DNA from: Pedobacter suwonensis | GTDB taxonomy: Bacteria > Bacteroidota > Bacteroidia > Sphingobacteriales > Sphingobacteriaceae | Length of the DNA stretch: 64,000 nucleotides | Reading direction: 5' to 3' | NCBI RefSeq assembly: GCF_900111825.1 | Contig: NZ_FOJM01000015.1 | Coordinates: forward strand, 1 to 64,000 | Shown here: positions 1 to 7,955 of the stretch, piece after piece | Layout: the number at the start of each line of letters is the position of its first letter | Position numbering within the stretch: position 1 is the first letter of the stretch | Translations under genes and position numbers: made by a program | The notes under the pieces: model-generated | Told to the model about the DNA's origin: nothing | The model's database searches: none | The model's input: the letters and a program-made list of their open reading frames with translations, nothing else

Positions 1-2936
1 CAATTGTTGGCATCAGTGATGGTACAGGTATAAGTTCCGGCAGACAATCCCGTTGCCGTAGCAGCAGTTCCCCCTGAAGGAGACCATGAATAAGTATATC
101 CACCTGCACCTCCGGACGCAGTTACCGAAGCAGAACCATTGCTTGCGCCGTTGCAGGCCACGTTGGTCTGCGAAGTGGTGGCCGTAATGGCCGTTGGCTG
201 GGTAATGGTAACATTTTGAGTTTTTGTTAAACCATTAGCATCCGTGATGGTACAGATATAAGTTCCGGCAGACAATCCCGTTGCCGTAGCAGCCGTACCT
301 CCGGAAGGTGACCAAGAATAAGTATAGCCTGGAGTACCTCCCGAAACGGAAATAGTAGCTGATCCATTAGAACCACCATTACAAGCCACATTAGTTTGAG
401 AGATAACAGACGATGTTAAGGCGGGCTGATTGCTAACTGTTACATTTTTGGTCGCCGTATTGCTATTTGAGATACCATCGTTTACCCTAAAACTTATCGT
501 TCGGGTTGCTGTATTTGGCGTAGATGCGGAATTGGCGTAAGTAATTACCCTTAAAGCTGACTGCCATTGCGCAACCGTTGCGGTAGCCCCACTGGAGCTT
601 AAGGTTAAGGTGCCGTTGTTGCTGTCAAAACTGCCAATAATATTACCGTAAAGAGTAGTGCTGGTATTACTAAAAGCTAAAACATCCTGCCCGGTTTGGA
701 AATTCCCGGTAATGGTTACAGTGGCACTCGTAAGCGTTGTATTATCAGCATCTGTAACCGTTAGCCCGGCATCTATGGCAACTGCCGAACCAGAAAATGC
801 TGTTGAACCGCCGGTTGTAGTAAGGACAGGAACAACATTCGAAGGCAGTGCTGTAAGTGTATAAGTTGCAGAGGCTGTATTACCATTACCTGCTGCATCC
901 TGTGCCACGTTAGCTGCAATGTTGATCGTAACAGCGCCACTTGCTGTTGGCGTTGCGTTGAAAGTATAAGTGGTTCCACTTCCCGAAAATCCACTGATCG
1001 TGGCATTGCCTACACTTAAATCGCCAGCTACAAAGCCCGTTACGGATTCTGAGAAGGTAATGGTGAATGGAATTGGTGAAGTGCTGGTTGAGCCGCCTGA
1101 TGCACCAGCCGTACTGCTGATCACCACTGTCGGTGCCACATTATCAACTGTGAAAGTATTGGTATTGCTGTTTGCACTTACCGCATTACCAGCAACCTGT
1201 GCAGTTGCATAAACCGTATGGGAACCTTGAGCCAATGCCGTAGGCTGCGTAAGTGACCAGTTTCCACCAGTTGCTGCTGTAGTGCCTGAAGATGTTCCAT
1301 CTACGTAAACCGTGATGGTTGCACCTGCTGTTGCAGTACCTGAATATCCTGGAGTGGTGGTACTCACTAAGCTACCATTGGCAGGACTAACCACTACCGG
1401 AGCGGCGGTTACGGCCTGTGTATATGTAATAGAAAACTGACTTGCGGCTGTATTGCCATTGCCCGCAGCATCCTGAGCCACGTTAGCTGACACATTGATC
1501 GTAACGGCGCCGTTTGCTGTTGGCGTTGCGTTAAAAGTATAGGTGGTTCCACTTCCCGAAAATCCACTGATCGTAGCATTCCCTACAGTTAAATCTCCCG
1601 CTGTAAAGCCCGTTATCGATTCTGAGAAGGTAACGGTGAAAGGAATTGGTGAAGTGCCTGTCGAGCCACCCGATGCACCAGCCGTACTGCTGATCACCAC
1701 TGTAGGTGCAACTCCATCTACAAGTACATTGGCTGTTGAGGCAACATTGTTTAACGTTAGGGTAGCATTATTATTTGACCCATCCATAATTGTACCTCCG
1801 TTTAAGCCCAAAGGGCCCACGGCAACGCCATCTGCATCCAGATCGCCACTTGCAACCGTATAACTAAATGTCAATGCCGAGGTACCAGAACCACTTACAT
1901 AATTGGCCAGTTTACTGGCCGAACCCACAGTAAGTTCCAATTGAGGAGTGCCAGTTACTGTAACATTACCTGAAAAATTTACGGTAAAGGACAGTGTTTC
2001 TCCGATTTTATAGGTGTTGTTAGGCGGAACTGAGACACTTGTTACCGTTGGTGCCTGCACTCCGCTCGTTATAGTAAATTGTGTTAAACTATTACTGCCG
2101 AAGCCAAGCCCGAAGTTAAAGGGGGTACCCGCTGGGTTACCTGTCCATTTACCTGTATTAGTAATATCCGTTAACCAAGTGGCTTTTGTTCCACTTGATA
2201 AACCTGGCACGTAGCTCATGTTTGGATAACGCGGATCACTGGAACTATTTGTCAAAAAACCGATAGCATAATTAGTGCTTGCAAGCTCAGAAGGCAACTC
2301 GCTGTAGAGAATACTGGTTGTTGCCGTATTTGGGCTACCTGTAACACTGCTCGGATTAACAAACCAGCCACCGGAACTGTTATTTGTTCCTGTAGTCCTA
2401 ACGTTATTAAAAGCAAAAATAAAAGATGGGTTACTGTCTGTTCCCTGATAAATCAACAATTGATCGCCACTGGCGTTGTTCCAAGGTAGTGATGTAACTA
2501 CAGAATTGGTCCAACCTGAAAGGATCGATACATCCGCACCCGGAATTGCTGTACCATCTCCCTTTGTTGCAGATACCGTTTTATTTACGGAAGAAGCCAT
2601 ATTCAGTTTAAATATGATTACTGTACCCGCTGTTATGGTAGAAGACGTTGTCCATCGGATCGTTCCATCTAAGGTCGTATTAGCGGTAAAATTTCCGGGA
2701 GAGCCATTAATCCAGCCCCTATCCGTAATATAGATCGTCTCGTTGGCAGCAATTGTATTTAAAGCAACTATAGCAAAACTACGTACAGTAGATGACACGT
2801 CCACATCACCGTTCATACCGATAACCGCAAGATCACCCTTAGATAAAGAAGCCCTTACCTGCGATATGCCCATCAAAAGCAGTGGGATGATTAATAAAAA
2901 ACGATATATCTTTTTTAAAGTGTAAAATTTCCTCAT
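1..2936 (-). CDS. Large SprB-repeat surface adhesin, C-terminus beyond the left edge
   Basis: The reading frame is open for 978 codons from an ATG at 2936 and runs off the left edge. It starts with a basic, hydrophobic signal peptide of about 30 residues. An N-terminal module follows (about 31-270), then extracellular Ig/cadherin-like modules. Two near-identical copies (DNA period 573 bp) each contain the words VVISSTAGASGGST and ISGFSGSGTTYTF. The last part holds SprB repeats (CNGGSNGSA, YTYSWSPSGGTAATATGLSAGTY, TITDAN) with a 228-bp (76-residue) period; at least two copies are in the window. SprB repeats are known from the gliding adhesin SprB and other type IX secretion cargo. The secretion signal would sit at the missing C-terminus, so export by that route is inferred. 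The gene lies downstream of three collar genes, but a strong hairpin separates them. Confidence 0.85.
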   Translation of the reverse strand, partial: MRKFYTLKKIYRFLLIIPLLLMGISQVRASLSKGDLAVIGMNGDVDVSSTVRSFAIVALNTIAANETIYITDRGWINGSPGNFTANTTLDGTIRWTTSSTITAGTVIIFKLNMASSVNKTVSATKGDGTAIPGADVSILSGWTNSVVTSLPWNNASGDQLLIYQGTDSNPSFIFAFNNVRTTGTNNSSGGWFVNPSSVTGSPNTATTSILYSELPSELASTNYAIGFLTNSSSDPRYPNMSYVPGLSSGTKATWLTDITNTGKWTGNPAGTPFNFGLGFGSNSLTQFTITSGVQAPTVTSVSVPPNNTYKIGETLSFTVNFSGNVTVTGTPQLELTVGSASKLANYVSGSGTSALTFSYTVASGDLDADGVAVGPLGLNGGTIMDGSNNNATLTLNNVASTANVLVDGVAPTVVISSTAGASGGSTGTSPIPFTVTFSESITGFTAGDLTVGNATISGFSGSGTTYTFNATPTANGAVTINVSANVAQDAAGNGNTAASQFSITYTQAVTAAPVVVSPANGSLVSTTTPGYSGTATAGATITVYVDGTSSGTTAATGGNWSLTQPTALAQGSHTVYATAQVAGNAVSANSNTNTFTVDNVAPTVVISSTAGASGGSTSTSPIPFTITFSESVTGFVAGDLSVGNATISGFSGSGTTYTFNATPTASGAVTINIAANVAQDAAGNGNTASATYTLTALPSNVVPVLTTTGGSTAFSGSAVAIDAGLTVTDADNTTLTSATVTITGNFQTGQDVLAFSNTSTTLYGNIIGSFDSNNGTLTLSSSGATATVAQWQSALRVITYANSASTPNTATRTISFRVNDGISNSNTATKNVTVSNQPALTSSVISQTNVACNGGSNGSATISVSGGTPGYTYSWSPSGGTAATATGLSAGTYICTITDANGLTKTQNVTITQPTAITATTSQTNVACNGASNGSASVTASGGAGGYTYSWSPSGGTAATATGLSAGTYTCTITDANN

Positions 2937-2987
2937 ATAACAACTTTTTGTAAATCTTCAATACGGTATCTTGCGATAAGTAAAAGA

Positions 2988-3019
2988 GTATAACCGGGAT
3001 TGAAGAACACCGGTTATAC
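2988..3019 (-). terminator. Hairpin between the collar genes and the SprB-repeat gene
   Basis: A perfect 10-bp inverted repeat (GTATAACCGG with CCGGTTATAC, 12-nt loop) is followed on the minus strand by TCTTTTACTT. It sits 30 bp after the last collar stop codon and about 50 bp before the adhesin start. It probably ends or attenuates the collar transcript, so the adhesin likely has its own promoter. Confidence 0.6.
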
Positions 3020-3049
3020 CCATAAAATAATTATACTGTGCTTTGATTT

Positions 3050-3670
3050 TTAATTTCTCGCCGGAAATATTCCGTTAATGCAAATCACATAATTAAGCGC
3101 CAATCCCGGCTGCCTGTTCTCATGTACCAAAATGGGACCTGAGCCCCCGGTGGATTGAACAGTAAGGCCCGTTAACTGAGGCCCGCTTACACTATTTACC
3201 TTGAGCGTACCCTGCCCCATAGCCACAGGTTGTTTTGGAGGAACCGGAGTGCTATATAAAGTCTCTGAAACCGCCGCTGGCGCACCCAAAAGATTGCCAG
3301 AAGGATTTGGTTCTCCGCTTTGATCTGCAGATGCCTTAATTGCTACGCTGGCGGAACCGGTTTGAGCATAATTTACCGCATGTGTATGCATTGGCATCTG
3401 AGTAGTGTCAATTGAAACACCCTCAACTCCTACACTAGTGCCAATATTATAAAGTGAAAGCCCTGCTCCCTGCCCTGCACCTACAATAGTACGTCCTTGC
3501 AAGTCTGGCAGCTTAAATGTGGATCTTCCATCACCGCCATAGTATGTTCCAATTACTGCATAAAGTGCAGTATATGCTTGTATAGCAAATGTCTGCCCGG
3601 CACAAAAGGCCCATTCATACGGTGCAAAATTCCCGGCAAACATTCTTATTTCGCCTATAGTTCCTTCCAT
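3050..3670 (-). CDS. Phage tail collar domain protein (microcystin-dependent-protein type), copy 3
   Basis: This 206-aa protein is of the tail-collar/Mdp family. The N-terminal half carries the family signature (GEIRMFAGNF, FCAGQ, GTYYGGDG, FKLPDLQGR, GAGQG, MPMHTHAV near residue 96). The C-terminus ends in LNYVICINGIFPARN, which all three copies share in similar form. The middle (about 100-175) is Ala/Ser/Pro-rich and differs strongly from its paralogues. There is no signal peptide. Collar domains form trimeric tips of phage fibres; many bacteria carry stand-alone copies of unknown function. It is the last of three tandem copies, 33 bp after the previous one and followed by a hairpin. Family call is firm; function is unknown. 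Confidence 0.9.
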   Translation of the reverse strand: MEGTIGEIRMFAGNFAPYEWAFCAGQTFAIQAYTALYAVIGTYYGGDGRSTFKLPDLQGRTIVGAGQGAGLSLYNIGTSVGVEGVSIDTTQMPMHTHAVNYAQTGSASVAIKASADQSGEPNPSGNLLGAPAAVSETLYSTPVPPKQPVAMGQGTLKVNSVSGPQLTGLTVQSTGGSGPILVHENRQPGLALNYVICINGIFPARN

Positions 3671-3703
3671 TTTTGATAAAATTTAGTATGAATTAATCAA
3701 TTA

Positions 3704-4321
3704 TTAATCTCTAGATGGGAATAAACCCTCCACACAAATAACATAGTTTACGCCAAGTACCGGCTGAATATTAGTATGTGGCATACTTGAGCCCGTTACG
3801 CCTATGGTTACAACAGGTCTAGGTGGTGCCAGATTACCAAGCTGTACGGCCTGACTATTGAGACTCACCAGATTTGGTGAATTATTTGGATTGGCGTAAA
3901 TACTATCATTTCCAGTTGATTCCTGCGCCAGATAGTTACCTTGAGGGGTTGATAAAGTACCAGCTACATCAACACCATTTAATGAAATATCAATGGCCGC
4001 TGCAGTTGCGGTATTTGTTTGCGTAGTTAAATGCGTATGATTAGGCATTTCAGTTTGAATGAGCGTATGCTGCTCTTCTCCGGTTACCTCCCCCAGGCCA
4101 TAATAGCTAAGACCTGGCCCCTGGCCCGCCCCTACCACAATACGACTGGCGATATTTGGCAAATTAAAGGTATTAACCCCATCACCGCCATAATTGGTAC
4201 CAAGTATCGCATAAAGCGCGGTATACATTGAAATAGATAGTGATTGTCCTGTACAAAACATCCAGGTGCGTGGTGCAAAATTACCTGCAAAAGCACGGAT
4301 TTCGCCAAGTGTTCCTTCCAT
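3704..4321 (-). CDS. Phage tail collar domain protein, copy 2
   Basis: This 205-aa paralogue of the flanking genes starts MEGTLGEIRAFAGNF, contains GTNYGGDG, FNLPNIASR and the MPNHTH motif, and closes with VNYVICVEGLFPSRD. Ends are conserved among the three copies, while residues about 100-180 are variable and rich in Asn, Thr and Leu. No signal peptide or membrane segment is visible. It sits 24 bp downstream of copy 1 and 33 bp upstream of copy 3, so the trio is almost certainly cotranscribed. The conserved-ends, variable-middle pattern would fit a shared assembly scaffold with different exposed surfaces, but that is inference. Confidence 0.9.
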   Translation of the reverse strand: MEGTLGEIRAFAGNFAPRTWMFCTGQSLSISMYTALYAILGTNYGGDGVNTFNLPNIASRIVVGAGQGPGLSYYGLGEVTGEEQHTLIQTEMPNHTHLTTQTNTATAAAIDISLNGVDVAGTLSTPQGNYLAQESTGNDSIYANPNNSPNLVSLNSQAVQLGNLAPPRPVVTIGVTGSSMPHTNIQPVLGVNYVICVEGLFPSRD

Positions 4322-4345
4322 AATTTTTTTCTTAATGGTTTATAA

Positions 4346-4951
4346 TTAATTTCTTGAGGGGAAAATGCCTTGTAAACAAATAATATAATTTAATGCGATA
4401 CTCGGCATAATATTATTATGGGAATTGCTACCTCCCACATTGAGCAGGCTTACCGTTGGAACAGGTATGTTCAAATTAGTTACCTCAACAGATTTTGGAC
4501 TTAAAGGTGTCAGCGCGCTGCCATCGTTACTATAACAGGCAACCTGTCCGGTGCCATCCTCACTAACGTATGCACCTGAACCATCCACCTGAATCCCAGG
4601 ATCCGGACTGGCAAAAAATGTCGCAGCTGGATGACTTGAGGTCGGGGTTACTACGGCTTGGTGCGTGTGGGCTGGTATCTGGCTTACTGTAAGCGTTACC
4701 TTTTCTACCCCTACCTTCTGCCCCAGTGTGTAAGCCGACAAACCAACGCCGGTACCCGCACCGATCACGGTTTTGCTACGAAGATCAGGTAATCCGAATG
4801 TTGTCCGTCCATCACCACCGTATGTGGTACCTAACAAGGCGAATAATGCCTGGTTAGCGCTTAAACTTAACAGTTGTCCCTGACAAAAAGCCCAGGTTCT
4901 GGGCGAAAAGTTACCGGCAAAAATCCGGACTTCAGCTAGTGTTCCTTCCAT
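4346..4951 (-). CDS. Phage tail collar domain protein, copy 1
   Basis: This 201-aa collar/Mdp-family protein is the first of the tandem trio. It carries GTLAEVRIFAGNF, FCQGQ, GTTYGGDG, FGLPDLRSK, IPAHTHQA and the end motif LNYIICLQGIFPSRN. The middle segment (about 100-165) is unlike the other copies and contains FFASPDPGIQVDGSG. It begins 6 bp after the stop of the formyltransferase-like gene, which places the collar trio and the upstream enzymes in one probable transcript. Its role is not known from the family; the link to modification enzymes is the main clue. Confidence 0.9.
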   Translation of the reverse strand: MEGTLAEVRIFAGNFSPRTWAFCQGQLLSLSANQALFALLGTTYGGDGRTTFGLPDLRSKTVIGAGTGVGLSAYTLGQKVGVEKVTLTVSQIPAHTHQAVVTPTSSHPAATFFASPDPGIQVDGSGAYVSEDGTGQVACYSNDGSALTPLSPKSVEVTNLNIPVPTVSLLNVGGSNSHNNIMPSIALNYIICLQGIFPSRN

Positions 4952-4957
4952 TGTGTT

Positions 4958-5896
4958 TTAATTTAGATTTATAAATTTTTCTCCTGATTGTATGCCCATG
5001 TGAAAAAGCTTAGATCCGGAGAAGTAGCCTTCACGCATATGTACAGTATTGATCTTTAAAAAACGATTTTCTATGCATGCTACAATCAATCCATAAAGGG
5101 CATCGGCGTAAACGATTGTACCAGGCTCGGGTTTAAACTCCTCCTTCAATTGGATTTCAGCCGGTGAAACTTCCAGTATACGTAATTCGGTATTTTTAAT
5201 GCAAGCCGTTGCACCGTCATACTTAGGGTTAGCAGCATTAACCAGACATTCTATCGCATCCGCAGACTGTAACTCCCAGTTGATAGCCAAATCGTTATTG
5301 CCGGGTTTCTGATCAAACAATGATGTAACAGCATTACTTCGATTCAAAGCAGATGGCATACCGGTTTCATTTAGCAACTGGGGGATTGCTTCAGTAGCCA
5401 CAAAGCCCAAGCGCTGGCAAAGCAGCCCATAATTTTCACCTTTTATAATGGGCAGTTGCTTTGTGTACAACACAGGACCTGCATCGACATCCGTCGTCAT
5501 CTGATGTATAGTTAGCGTTGCAACATCTTCATTGTTTTTAAGTTGCCAGAATATAGGGTCGGCACCCCGGTATTTTGGCAGTTCACCAAAGTGAAAGTTG
5601 ATAAAACCACGGGGTACGGCCTGCAACAAATCATCAGGTATTAGCCAGGGAAAGCCAAATACCCAAACGGCGTCAGTACCTGTAGTTGCCAGCCCCCGCT
5701 GTAGCTGATGTTGCCATGTTGTTTTATTTAATTGCAGCACATTCTCCTTGGCTATTCCAATAGCCAGTAAAGGCTCGAGCAATACCTTTTTATTCCGCTC
5801 AAGAATAGCCACAGCAGCCAAAAGCCCTTGTGTATACAATGCCTGAATGGCAGGAAATGCCAGCGAATCTGAATTGCAAACAACCGTTATTTTCAT
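4958..5896 (-). CDS. Formyltransferase-fold enzyme (methionyl-tRNA formyltransferase-like)
   Basis: The 312-aa product has the N-terminal formyltransferase fold and a C-terminal Fmt-like domain. The catalytic triad is readable: N100 and H102 in NFHFGELPKYRG, and D138 in TDVDAGP, with the same N/H/D spacing as E. coli Fmt. Enzymes of this fold move a formyl group from 10-formyltetrahydrofolate to an amine, such as Met-tRNA or a sugar amine. I chose the ATG at 5896 (MKITVV), one base after the preceding stop, over an upstream TTG. Its position between a binding protein and collar genes argues against the housekeeping Fmt, which normally pairs with def or other translation genes. A specialised acceptor is likely but unidentified. 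Confidence 0.8.
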   Translation of the reverse strand: MKITVVCNSDSLAFPAIQALYTQGLLAAVAILERNKKVLLEPLLAIGIAKENVLQLNKTTWQHQLQRGLATTGTDAVWVFGFPWLIPDDLLQAVPRGFINFHFGELPKYRGADPIFWQLKNNEDVATLTIHQMTTDVDAGPVLYTKQLPIIKGENYGLLCQRLGFVATEAIPQLLNETGMPSALNRSNAVTSLFDQKPGNNDLAINWELQSADAIECLVNAANPKYDGATACIKNTELRILEVSPAEIQLKEEFKPEPGTIVYADALYGLIVACIENRFLKINTVHMREGYFSGSKLFHMGIQSGEKFINLN

Positions 5897-5897
5897 A

Positions 5898-7022
5898 TTA
5901 GATACCAAGATAAGGGTTCATCCAGCACGCTGCCGACTGTTTATTTACCCGCAGCACATCTGCGTGTTCTGTATCAATCGTTTCCAATTCAGCCACCAGC
6001 TGTCGCGATATTTCGCCGGTAACACCATTAAAAGTATTTTTAACTAAATAAACCCTGCTTTGTACCGCATTTGAGCGGGGCTCAACTTCAACCCTGCCCC
6101 GTTCCGTTTCAATTGCCGCTTCAGCAATGGCTTTTTGTAATGATTTTCCGCCCCGGCCTTTAACAGCCTGCGCAATGAGCAAACCTGTTTCAAAACCGAA
6201 CTGTGTAAAGGGGTTTGCCATCACCTTACTTACCTCATCAAGCTGCTCTTGTTTTAGCGCCCTGTTTAATGAAAGTGTAGTATAAACTTCAATAGGCTCA
6301 GTAGCATTAAACGGCTCAAGCAAAAAAGGCAAACCAAGCAGTGGAGTGGTTTTATGCAAACCCTGCTCCACATATTGTTTCAGGAACATTTCTGCCTCTT
6401 TTCCACAAAATGTTGCCAGAATAAAATCAGGTTTATATTGATGTATATGCTCAAAAACAGCAGCAATATCGCCTGCTTCTTTAGGGTTTGGCGTAGGCGC
6501 AATAGCAAATGGCATGGATACTCCACTTGATGCCGATTCCATACCGGCACTTAACATGCTCTGAAATGAGTAACCACAGTCATACAAACCTGAAACATAC
6601 ATTCCTTTTTTGCCGAAATTCTTCACCCCCCATTGACCTACTGACCACAATTGCTGCCAGGTATGGATAGAATTAAGAAACATGTAATCGTTAAACTTTC
6701 CAGGATCGGGCAAGTGCTCGCCAATATTATTGATGATGAAGGGCCGCTTTACATTTGCGATTTTCTCTGAAAGATCGACTCCTACTTTGTTGGAAACGAT
6801 ACCAGTAATCACATCTGCACCGTCAAAACCAACCAGTTTGGTAATCGCATTCTCAGCCAGTTCCCTCGATCCCTGCCCGATAAATTCAGGCACAATCTCC
6901 AGTTCAACCTCCTGGCTTAACGCTTTTAATCCATTTTTTAGCCCTGCGCTAAAGTGCTTAGCCATGGGCAGTATACTTGAGTTAGAAAGCAAAACGCCTA
7001 CCGTTAATTTTTTAGTTTCCAT
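5898..7022 (-). CDS. LivK-like (type 1) substrate-binding protein without a signal peptide
   Basis: This 374-aa protein has the two-lobed fold of branched-chain amino-acid and amide ABC binding proteins: an N-terminal strand LTVGVLLSNSS, then GADVITGIVSN, FIINNIGEH, PDFILATFCGKEA, and a C-terminal lobe with FGFETGLLIAQAV. It begins METKKLTVG, so there is no signal peptide or lipobox and it should stay in the cytoplasm. No ABC permease or ATPase is nearby. It starts 9 bp after the PKHD oxygenase gene and ends 1 bp before the formyltransferase-like gene. It may serve as a cytoplasmic ligand sensor or substrate-presenting subunit; this is inference. Confidence 0.8.
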   Translation of the reverse strand: METKKLTVGVLLSNSSILPMAKHFSAGLKNGLKALSQEVELEIVPEFIGQGSRELAENAITKLVGFDGADVITGIVSNKVGVDLSEKIANVKRPFIINNIGEHLPDPGKFNDYMFLNSIHTWQQLWSVGQWGVKNFGKKGMYVSGLYDCGYSFQSMLSAGMESASSGVSMPFAIAPTPNPKEAGDIAAVFEHIHQYKPDFILATFCGKEAEMFLKQYVEQGLHKTTPLLGLPFLLEPFNATEPIEVYTTLSLNRALKQEQLDEVSKVMANPFTQFGFETGLLIAQAVKGRGGKSLQKAIAEAAIETERGRVEVEPRSNAVQSRVYLVKNTFNGVTGEISRQLVAELETIDTEHADVLRVNKQSAACWMNPYLGI

Positions 7023-7031
7023 TCATTTTAA

Positions 7032-7748
7032 TTAGTTTGCCCACATCCTCAACAGGTTACTATAGTGTTGCTGCAATAAAAGATATTCTTCCTCGCCCAC
7101 TGCTTTGTTACGGAGATTTTCAGTAATCTGGAAAATTTCAAATAACATTTTCCGGTGTGCGGTTTCTTTAACCAGTGATTGTATCCAGCTAACCGCAACG
7201 TTCCGCTCGCCACGGGTAACTTCTCTTACCCGGTGAACCTGAGTACAGGGATAAAAGATGGCATCACCCTTATTGAGCTTATACAAAACATTTCCGTTCG
7301 CAGTCTGGAGTTCCAGCTCTCCCCCATCATAAGCTTCCGGATCATTCAGAAAAATGGTTAGCGCCACATCTGTACGGATCATATTCCCCATCACCGGACT
7401 ATCTACATGCCAGCCATAATGCATACCAGGCTTATAATTGCTAATGATAAAGGGATGGATGCTTTGAGGTAACACAGCGTTTCGGAATACGGGATTCCGG
7501 TTAAGTGCGGCTAAAATGATTTGCTGGATAGCAGTATGCTCTTGAGTTTGATGATTAAGCTGCAGATTGCTTTTTACAGCTTTTGCGGCGCTGTGTGCCG
7601 TTAACCTGCCATCGTCAAATGTACCGGATTTGAAAAGAGCATGTATCTTGTTAACTTCACTATCGGTAAGTAAATCACGGACATGCAGATATGTACTATT
7701 TAAAATACAAGTATTTTTTATATCCGCGTTTAGTATTTGAGAGCTCAT
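7032..7748 (-). CDS. PKHD-type Fe(II)/2-oxoglutarate oxygenase (prolyl-4-hydroxylase superfamily)
   Basis: The 238-aa product has a 2OG-oxygenase core of the PKHD/PiuC-YbiX type. Iron ligands are H114 and D116 in YGWHVDSPV and H172 in TQVHRV; R182 in RGERNVAVSW would bind 2-oxoglutarate. GGELEL and GDAIFYP are typical strand motifs. The C-terminal 40 residues are helical. In this family the substrate is often a peptide or amino acid, but it is undefined for most members. It is the first gene of the leftward operon and divergent from the carbamoyltransferase operon, whose members include two further Fe/2OG-type enzymes. It is not next to a siderophore receptor, the usual context of piuC. Confidence 0.85.
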   Translation of the reverse strand: MSSQILNADIKNTCILNSTYLHVRDLLTDSEVNKIHALFKSGTFDDGRLTAHSAAKAVKSNLQLNHQTQEHTAIQQIILAALNRNPVFRNAVLPQSIHPFIISNYKPGMHYGWHVDSPVMGNMIRTDVALTIFLNDPEAYDGGELELQTANGNVLYKLNKGDAIFYPCTQVHRVREVTRGERNVAVSWIQSLVKETAHRKMLFEIFQITENLRNKAVGEEEYLLLQQHYSNLLRMWAN

Positions 7749-7955
7749 TAAGATATATCAGGTTAGATTAGTGTAAATCTATTAATTAATTTTAATATTA
7801 CACATGGTATCAAATAAAATAATTTGACAAAAGTCAACAAATATTATTAACCACTTATCTATTTTAACAGACAAATGGTTTTAGGCTTTAGATCATTTCA
7901 AAATTCTTTATATGTTTATAGTGAAATTTCTACCAAATACATATCTATAGCGCTA
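7749..7955. promoter_or_regulatory. Divergent intergenic region between the two modification operons
   Basis: About 200 AT-rich bases separate the start codons of the leftward PKHD-oxygenase operon and the rightward carbamoyltransferase operon, so both promoters must lie here. A near-match to the Bacteroidota -7 box (TAATTTG, near 7821) is present, but I found no exact TAnnTTTG with a good -33 partner. A shared regulator site is plausible but not seen. Confidence 0.45.

Noticed and set aside
658..2925. Several plus-strand frames of 60-106 codons inside the adhesin region
   Set aside because: They lie opposite the long minus-strand adhesin frame, are low in complexity and repeat with its internal repeats. 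They are shadow frames.
4958..5896. Housekeeping methionyl-tRNA formyltransferase
   Set aside because: The triad fits, but the gene context (binding protein, collar genes, oxygenases) and the divergent C-terminal half point to a specialised enzyme. This is not excluded by sequence alone.
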